Assembly: GCF_900156605.1 (NCBI RefSeq)
Contig: NZ_FTOA01000003.1
Location: forward strand, 661,855 to 725,854
From: Insolitispirillum peregrinum
GTDB taxonomy: Bacteria; Pseudomonadota; Alphaproteobacteria; Rhodospirillales; Rhodospirillaceae
Reading direction: 5' to 3'
DNA: 64,000 bases
The number at the start of each line of letters is the position of its first letter. Position 1 is the first letter of the stretch. The notes beneath the pieces are model-generated. The model ran no database searches. It saw only the letters and a program-made list of their open reading frames with translations, and was not told where the DNA came from. The position numbers and the translations under genes were made by a program. Of the stretch, positions 58,410 to 64,000 are shown piece after piece.

Positions 58410-60598
58410 TCAACGCCCTGCAGGAAGCCACCGCAACGGAAATCAGCTGGGCGACCCGCAGCAGCTCGAACGAGCTGCGCCCGGAACAGGTGGTGAGCGG
58501 CTCGCTCGGCAGCTTCAAGGCGCTGACCGACCTTGCCGCCTGTCTGCTGCCGTTGCTGAAAGAACTGAGCTGGGATGGTGACCCTCGCCACCTGATGGAG
58601 GCAATGCCGCACTTTGCCGACAAGCTGGACCTGACCGACCTGTTGAACGTGATGGCCAATCTGGGCTATTCCAGTCGTTCCCTGCCGCTGAACCTGCGCG
58701 GTATGGACCCCCGGCTGGCACCCTGCCTGTTCCTGCCCGACGATGGTCCGGCGATGGTGGTGGTCAGTCGTGATGGCGCGGCGATCAACGTCTATGACGG
58801 GGAAACCCGCAACTATCAGCAACTGGACCAGCCGTCGATCAATGGCCGGGCGTTTGTGTTCAACAATGCTCCTGACTGGGAACGGGAACAGGATGCCATT
58901 GGCCGTGGCAGTTACGTCTGGCATGTGATTGGCCGGTTCCGTCCGCTGATCCTGCGGGCGCTGGGGACCAGTCTGGCCATCAACCTGCTGGTGCTGGCCA
59001 CGCCGGTGTTCATCTCCTCGGTTTATGACAAGGTGATCGGGACCGGCTCGCAGACCATGCTGTGGTTCCTGCTGGGTGGCATTTCGATTGCCATTCTGGG
59101 TGATATTGCCCTGAAGGCGGTGCGCGCCCGCATGATTGCCCACTTTGGCGCGCGTCTGGACCACATTCTGGGACGGGCGGTGCTGCAGCGCATCCTGTTT
59201 CTGCCTCCGGCCTATACCGAACTGGCCAATATCAGTGCGCAGGTCGCCCGGCTGAAGGACTTTGAGGTCATCCGCGAGTTCTTTACCGGACCGATGGCCA
59301 CTGTTGCCTTTGAAATTCCCTTTACCGTGCTGTTCCTGTTTGCCATGGCGGCGATGGCCGGGCCGCTGGTGTTTGTTCCGCTGGTCGGCATGGTTCTGTT
59401 CATTGCGCTGGTCTTTGGTTTGCGCCCGACCATGCGGCGGTATGTGGCCGAAGCCTCGCGTGCCGGGTCCCGCCGCCAGCAGTTTCTGGTCGAGTCGATC
59501 TCCAAGCTGCGGGATATCCGCGATACCGGGGCCGAAGACGTCTGGCGGACCCGCTACCGTGAACTGACGGCAGCGGCGTCGATCAAGGGTTATGCCAGCG
59601 CCAGCATCAGCACCGTCTCGCAGGTCACCTCGCAGGCCCTGATCGTCTGCACCGGCCTCGCCACTCTGGGCTGGGGGGTTCATCGCGTGCTGGCGGGTGA
59701 CCTGACCGTGGGGGGGCTGGTGTCATCGATGACGCTGGTGTGGTGGATCATGCGCCCCTTGCAGGCAGGCTTTACCGCCCTGACCCAGATGGAGCGCGTG
59801 CGCGACAGTGCCAACCAGATCGACCGCCTGCTGGCGGTGCGCCCGGAACGGGCCGATGGCGAACGACCGCGTCCGATCCAGCAAATTCAGGGGCGGGTGA
59901 CCTTCAGCAATACCTCGATGCGCTATATTGCCGAAGCTGATCCGGCGGTGATCGGTATCAACCTGCAAATCGAACCGGGTGAAATCATCGGGATCGTTGG
60001 TCCCAACGGCTCGGGCAAGTCAACCATCCTGAAACTGGTGCTGGGGCTGTACCGTCCGCAGGCGGGCAGCGTTCGTCTGGACGGGGTGGATATCCGCCAG
60101 ATTGACCCGATCGAAATGCGCCGCTCGATTGCCTATGTCCCGCAGCAGTGCGAAGTGTTCTTTGGCACCATCGCCCAGAACCTGCGGCTGGCCAGTCCGG
60201 CAGCGTCGGATGAAGAGCTGGAATGGGCCTGTTCCGAGGCCGGGGTTCTCGAGGATATCAAGGCCCTGCCCAAGGGCTTCTGGACCCGCGTCGGGGATGG
60301 GAAAACCCAGGCCATTCCCTCGCACATGATGCAACGCCTGTCGCTGGCCCGTGCCTATCTGAAACGGGCGCCGGTCACCCTGTTTGACGAACCGGCCAAC
60401 GGACTGGATTTTGTTGGCGACCAGCAATTCATGAAAGTTCTCGAACGTATGCGCGGTAATAGTACTGTATTTCTGGTGACCCACCGCCCCAGCCATTTGA
60501 AACAATGCGATCGGGTTATTGTGATGCAGCAAGGTCAGGTCCGCATGGTTGGTCCGGCCCAGCAGGTTCTGGAACGGCTGCCTCCCGGTGTTTTCTAA
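58406..60598 (+). CDS. Type I secretion ABC transporter subunit 2 with C39-like domain (non-canonical signature)
   Basis: 730-aa half transporter of the LapB/HlyB class. N-terminal C39-like domain (about 30-135) lacks the catalytic Cys and His, so it would bind and not cleave the substrate. TM domain about 165-460. NBD about 485-715: Walker A GPNGSGKST (533-541), Q-loop VPQQCEVFF, Walker B VTLFDEP (D661, E662), and an intact H-loop VTHRPS (H693). The signature position reads IPSHM (637-641) followed by MQRLSLARA, so LSGGQ is lost here too. First four bases overlap subunit 1. Together with the HlyD protein it would export the large adhesin. Confidence 0.9.
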   Translation: MINALQEATATEISWATRSSSNELRPEQVVSGSLGSFKALTDLAACLLPLLKELSWDGDPRHLMEAMPHFADKLDLTDLLNVMANLGYSSRSLPLNLRGMDPRLAPCLFLPDDGPAMVVVSRDGAAINVYDGETRNYQQLDQPSINGRAFVFNNAPDWEREQDAIGRGSYVWHVIGRFRPLILRALGTSLAINLLVLATPVFISSVYDKVIGTGSQTMLWFLLGGISIAILGDIALKAVRARMIAHFGARLDHILGRAVLQRILFLPPAYTELANISAQVARLKDFEVIREFFTGPMATVAFEIPFTVLFLFAMAAMAGPLVFVPLVGMVLFIALVFGLRPTMRRYVAEASRAGSRRQQFLVESISKLRDIRDTGAEDVWRTRYRELTAAASIKGYASASISTVSQVTSQALIVCTGLATLGWGVHRVLAGDLTVGGLVSSMTLVWWIMRPLQAGFTALTQMERVRDSANQIDRLLAVRPERADGERPRPIQQIQGRVTFSNTSMRYIAEADPAVIGINLQIEPGEIIGIVGPNGSGKSTILKLVLGLYRPQAGSVRLDGVDIRQIDPIEMRRSIAYVPQQCEVFFGTIAQNLRLASPAASDEELEWACSEAGVLEDIKALPKGFWTRVGDGKTQAIPSHMMQRLSLARAYLKRAPVTLFDEPANGLDFVGDQQFMKVLERMRGNSTVFLVTHRPSHLKQCDRVIVMQQGQVRMVGPAQQVLERLPPGVF

Positions 60599-60729
60599 CC
60601 AGAAACATCTTATCCGTTTCGTTTTACTGATATCCATCGCCATTAAGGCGGTACTTAGAACTATAGGACAGGTTGGCAGGGTATCTGCGACCGGGGTACA
60701 CTCCCCCCTGAAAGTAGGAACAGCAGGCA

Positions 60730-62088
60730 ATGCAATTAGAACATTCCAATGGCACGGGGTCTGCCCCGCAGGTGATTGAACGAGGCGGGCGGCAGCTCCG
60801 GTACCTCGCACAGTCTGTTTTGCTTGAGGAAATGGGGGTGTCCCACCTGGCCCGGATGGTGGTCTATATCGTCACCGGTCTGGTTGCAGCCTTCATCGTC
60901 TGGTCCAGCTTCACACACATTCAGGAAATTGCCTCGGCGTCCGGCTCGATCGTCCCGAAGTCCTCGGTCCATACCGTCCAGCATCTGGAAGGCGGGATCG
61001 TCAGTCAGATTTTGGTGCAGGAACGCCAGATGGTCGAAGCCGGTCAGCCGTTGGTCCGACTGGACCCGGCCCAGGCCGCTGCCGACGTCGAGCAAATCAA
61101 GGCCCGCCGGGCTGGCCTGCAACTGCGTGCCGAGCGACTGCGCGCCTTTGCCACCGGTCGCGCCCCGGATTTCAGCTTTGTCGAGCCGCGCTTTGTCCAC
61201 CTGATCACCGACCAGTCGGCGATCAACATCGCCAATCTTGATCGCTGGAAGACCCAGATCGAAGTGATCAAGGGCGAAATCGCGCAAAAGACCGAGGAAA
61301 TCCGCTCGGCAAAAGATCAGCAGGACGCTACCAGACGTCAGATTTCGCTGTTGAGCGAAGAAGTCCAGATGCGCAAGACCCTGTTCGAGGCGGGCCATTC
61401 CAGCAAGGTTGCCTATTACGATGCAAAACGGTCACTGGCCGCCGTCGAAAGCGAACTGCATCGTCTGGAAGGACAGGAACGGACCGCCCGCGAAGCGATC
61501 AGCGAGCTGGATCACCGCCTGAAGGATCTGGATTCCACCCAGCGGCAGGATGCCCTGAACGAACTGGGGACGGTAACTGCCGAACTGGCACAGGTGGAAG
61601 AAAGCCTGATCCGCGCTGATGATCGTGCCAAGCGGCTGACCATTGACTCGCCGGTGCGCGGCTTTGTGCAGAACCTGCAGGTCAAGACCATCGGGGGAGT
61701 TGTTCCGGCGGGCGGTGTGCTGATGGACATCGTGCCGGTCGATGACGAATTGCTGGTCGAGGCGCGCATCAGCACCCGTGATCGTGGTCACGTCCATGAA
61801 GGACAACAGGCATCGATCAAGGTAACCACCTATGACTTTGTGCGCTATGGCGCTGTTCACGGGGTGGTCACCGCCTTGTCGGCAACCACCTTCGTCGATG
61901 AAAAGGATGGCCAGCCCTATTACAAGGCGATCATTGCACTCGATCGTCCGTGGGTGGAATCCCAGGACAACCGCCTGCTGCCGGGGATGACCGTCCAGGC
62001 GGACGTGATCACCGGCGACAAGACGTTGCTGCAGTATCTGTTGAAACCGATTTACGTGTCGCTGGCCCACGCGTTCCACGAACGCTAG
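60730..62088 (+). CDS. HlyD-family membrane fusion protein of a type I secretion system
   Basis: 452-aa periplasmic adaptor. Cytoplasmic N-terminal segment (1-40), one TM helix (about 42-62: MVVYIVTGLVAAFIVWSSF), a lipoyl half-motif (VQHLEGGIVSQILVQERQMV), long coiled-coil hairpin (about 115-290), second lipoyl half (SPVRGFVQNLQVKTIGGVV) and beta-barrel end (GMTVQADVITGDKTLLQYLLKP), which is the usual HlyD/LapC C-terminal signature. It couples the ABC pair to a TolC-type outer-membrane channel, not present in this window. 131 bases after subunit 2; no strong ribosome-binding site but AGCAGG lies upstream. Confidence 0.93.
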   Translation: MQLEHSNGTGSAPQVIERGGRQLRYLAQSVLLEEMGVSHLARMVVYIVTGLVAAFIVWSSFTHIQEIASASGSIVPKSSVHTVQHLEGGIVSQILVQERQMVEAGQPLVRLDPAQAAADVEQIKARRAGLQLRAERLRAFATGRAPDFSFVEPRFVHLITDQSAINIANLDRWKTQIEVIKGEIAQKTEEIRSAKDQQDATRRQISLLSEEVQMRKTLFEAGHSSKVAYYDAKRSLAAVESELHRLEGQERTAREAISELDHRLKDLDSTQRQDALNELGTVTAELAQVEESLIRADDRAKRLTIDSPVRGFVQNLQVKTIGGVVPAGGVLMDIVPVDDELLVEARISTRDRGHVHEGQQASIKVTTYDFVRYGAVHGVVTALSATTFVDEKDGQPYYKAIIALDRPWVESQDNRLLPGMTVQADVITGDKTLLQYLLKPIYVSLAHAFHER

Positions 62089-62104
62089 GCCCGCGCACCG
62101 ACAC

Positions 62105-62151
62105 TGCAGGATGGTTGCCAGACTTTGGTGACGGACGGCAACCACCCTGCA
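62105..62151. promoter_or_regulatory. Long hairpin in the spacer between HlyD-like and adhesin genes
   Basis: TGCAGGATGGTTGCC (62105-62119) pairs with GGCAACCACCCTGCA (62137-62151), one mismatch, with a 17-base loop. No T run follows, so it may be a processing or attenuation site that lowers or separates adhesin mRNA from the secretion genes. A second small palindrome, GGTGCC-ACT-GGCACC, lies at 62181-62195. Confidence 0.5.
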
Positions 62152-62219
62152 CAGTACGCTTTTCACTTTGGGGACTGACCGGTGCCACTGGCACCTTGGG
62201 GACGGGATGGAGACGACCA

Positions 62220-64000
62220 ATGGCTGACGAAACTGAACTGAACGCCGCGCAGACCTCCTCCACCGACAGCAATGGGGTGGATGCAGAAAGCGGCGTCAGC
62301 GAGCTCGACGCATTCCATCTCCATGGCAAAGGGAACAGCGCCCTCGAAGACGCCGAAGAGCAGAGCCTGTCCGACGGGGACAATGGCGATGACCTGATGA
62401 ACAACGCCAACATCCAGACCGGACGGCGTGACACTTTTGAAAGCATCCTGGCCGCCGGGGTCCCGCAAGGGGCGGCAGAGGGCGATAGCGTCGACGTCGC
62501 CCAGGACAGCTATACCCCCAGCGAGGCCGACAACGGGGTGGCGGCTGACTTTTCGGCTCCGCCGGTGGTGACCTCGGTTGCTCCGGCTCCGCCGCTTGAG
62601 GTGGCAGATGAGGCTGCTCCGCCGACCATCGACACTGCGATCTCCCTGCCCGAAGCCACTGTCCTGCCCACCGTGGCCCTGCCTGCCGATGATGTGGTCG
62701 CCGACACCGGGGCTGTTGCCGCTGCTGTGGCAGATGTCACGACGGATACCTCCACCCCCGTTGAAACGACCACCGCCGCTCCCGAAGACAACGACCCGGT
62801 TGCCCAGGCACCTTCATTGCTCACTCCGCTCGCCTCGGGTGTCGAGGACGAGCCGCTGAAGCTGACCATCACCGCCGGATTGAACGATACAGATGGGGGT
62901 TCGGAAACCCTCAGCGTCGTCATGCGTGACGTGCCCGGTGATTTCAGCTTTGTGGACGGAAACGGCGATCCGGTCGGAACTCTCAATACTGACGGAAGCT
63001 GGACCTTTACCGCTGCTGAAGTGAAGGACCTGTATCTGGTTCGTCCTGACAACTACAGTGGTGATCTGACCTTTACCGTCACTGCAACATCAACCGAAAT
63101 TGGTGGCTCGACCAGTTCGATTACGCAGTCGTTGTCCATCCATGTCGAAGCGGTTGCCGACACTGCAACCCTGTCTGCGCAGGACAGCGCCGGGACGGAA
63201 AATTCGTGGATTTCGTTGAATGTCGAGACCGGCCTGGTCGACACCGACGGGTCGGAAAGCCTGAGCGTCTACATCACCGGCGTGCCGGATGGTGCCACCC
63301 TGAACCACGGGACGATGCTGACCAGCGCCGTGACGCTGGAAGATGGCACCACCTTCCCGGCAGGCACCTGGGTTCTGTCCAGCAGCGATGTGAGCGGCCT
63401 GCAGGTGTTGCCCGCGACCAATGACTCAGCTGATTTCCAGCTTCAGGTCTATTCGGCAACCACTGAAAGCATGAACGGTGACGTGGCTGTTTCGGGGCCG
63501 GCAACCATCAACGTTGATGTCGGTGTGGTTGCCCCGTCCGTCGACGGGACGTCGGTTGCCACCGAAGACAGCTGGTCGCCGCTGACCCTGTCGGCGAGCG
63601 TCAATGCGGCTGATGGCAGCGAAAGCATGACCGTCACCCTGACCAACCTGTCGGATGGCGCCATCCTGCGGCAAGCCAGCACCGGCACCATCCTGACCCC
63701 GAACGCCGATGGGTCTTATACCATCACCGGGATGCTCGATGACCTGGAAGTCCGTTGGGATTCCAGCAGCCACCTCAACAGCGACGCCAACATCGAATTC
63801 GATATCACCGCAACTGTCACGGACGTTGATGTTGGAACATCGCTGGAAACCGACCGCGATACCAACAGCACCACCGTCCACATGGTGGTTGATGTGGTTG
63901 CCGTTGCCGACAGTGTGAACCTCGGTGGGCTGACCTCGGCCAGCGACGAAGACACCTCGGTGGCGCTGAATCCGACCATCCAGTTGACCGACACCGACGG
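62220..64000 (+). CDS. Giant repeat adhesin/large type I-secreted protein (5' part; continues past the window)
   Basis: An open frame from ATG 62220 (GGAG 8 bases upstream) runs without a stop to the window end: 593 codons and still open. No Sec signal. An acidic Ala/Pro/Thr/Asp-rich leader (about 1-200) is followed by Ig-like or cadherin-like (VCBS-type) repeats starting at about residues 208, 325, 447 and 573, spaced 117-126. Each has an ED start, a DTDGSE(S/T)LSV or similar motif and a GVPDGATL-like turn. These features fit long T1SS-exported surface adhesins with calcium-binding Asp-rich turns and a C-terminal secretion signal, which would lie beyond the window. It lies 131 bases after the HlyD gene. 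Confidence 0.85.
   Translation, partial: MADETELNAAQTSSTDSNGVDAESGVSELDAFHLHGKGNSALEDAEEQSLSDGDNGDDLMNNANIQTGRRDTFESILAAGVPQGAAEGDSVDVAQDSYTPSEADNGVAADFSAPPVVTSVAPAPPLEVADEAAPPTIDTAISLPEATVLPTVALPADDVVADTGAVAAAVADVTTDTSTPVETTTAAPEDNDPVAQAPSLLTPLASGVEDEPLKLTITAGLNDTDGGSETLSVVMRDVPGDFSFVDGNGDPVGTLNTDGSWTFTAAEVKDLYLVRPDNYSGDLTFTVTATSTEIGGSTSSITQSLSIHVEAVADTATLSAQDSAGTENSWISLNVETGLVDTDGSESLSVYITGVPDGATLNHGTMLTSAVTLEDGTTFPAGTWVLSSSDVSGLQVLPATNDSADFQLQVYSATTESMNGDVAVSGPATINVDVGVVAPSVDGTSVATEDSWSPLTLSASVNAADGSESMTVTLTNLSDGAILRQASTGTILTPNADGSYTITGMLDDLEVRWDSSSHLNSDANIEFDITATVTDVDVGTSLETDRDTNSTTVHMVVDVVAVADSVNLGGLTSASDEDTSVALNPTIQLTDTD

Noticed and set aside
62438..62468. LapG-type protease cleavage site (AAG) in the adhesin leader
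   Set aside because: One LAAG-like stretch is present near residue 76, but the retention-module context of LapA-type adhesins is not recognisable, so the resemblance may be chance.

Overview
The window looks like chromosome of a GC-rich alphaproteobacterium. A member of the Rhodospirillales (spirillum type) is my best inference, because of the ParE type, the xseB-ispA-dxs-tlyA isoprenoid block, a malyl-CoA lyase of the Chloroflexus type, a NikKML nickel importer and abundant palindromic intergenic repeats. Most of the sequence is ordinary housekeeping, transport and stress genes in short operons. No rRNA, tRNA or CRISPR array was recognised.

Layout. 1-1870: end of a zinc/manganese ABC importer operon (permease, His-rich binding protein). 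1874-4950: an insertion-sequence graveyard (IS5-type remnant, a decayed 1.2-kb IS3 element, an AT-rich orphan membrane protein, a frameshifted IS5 transposase and an IS481-like tail). 4947-11038 (minus): GGDEF-EAL protein with a periplasmic CxxCH motif, malyl-CoA lyase, PhoH-like ATPase, GT9 glycosyltransferase. 11307-14723: lipoprotein, MBOAT acyltransferase and its SGNH partner. 14724-19805: RibD-like reductase, YciA thioesterase, parE, catalase. 20447-25823: chemoreceptor, small secreted protein, hydroxypyruvate isomerase, hemN. 25899-28684: DsbA-like protein and LysR divergent from an old yellow enzyme. 28900-30826: mtnBDC methionine salvage. 30866-32949: ada and an SDR. 32989-37147: a FecI/FecR/TonB-receptor iron unit. 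37404-41486: GST, nikK-nikM-nikL, BigR/SqrR-like regulator. 42228-47239: HDAC-like protein, xseB, ispA, dxs, tlyA. 47635-51847: XdhC, MocA-like and IorAB-type molybdenum hydroxylase. 51913-55511: SppA, rhodanese, CorA. 56649-64000: a type I secretion cluster with two adjacent, non-identical ABC subunits, an HlyD adaptor and the start of a giant repeat adhesin that runs off the window.

The most unusual structure is a family of short intergenic elements that recurs about ten times. An approximately 103-bp palindromic unit (called A-D here) appears intact at four places. At two further places its D half is interrupted at the same spot by a 178-bp insert with matching 13-bp inverted ends and a 9-bp direct duplication, so it looks like a nested miniature transposable element. 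A second 104-bp unit (B) occurs three times. The elements overlap the stop codons of parE, nikL and corA. The second highlight is the secretion cluster: both ABC proteins have lost the LSGGQ signature and one has also lost the H-loop histidine, which suggests an asymmetric heterodimeric exporter for the adhesin.

All calls were made by reading the sequence; no database search or structure prediction was run. Gene starts were chosen by ribosome-binding site and family length where possible.
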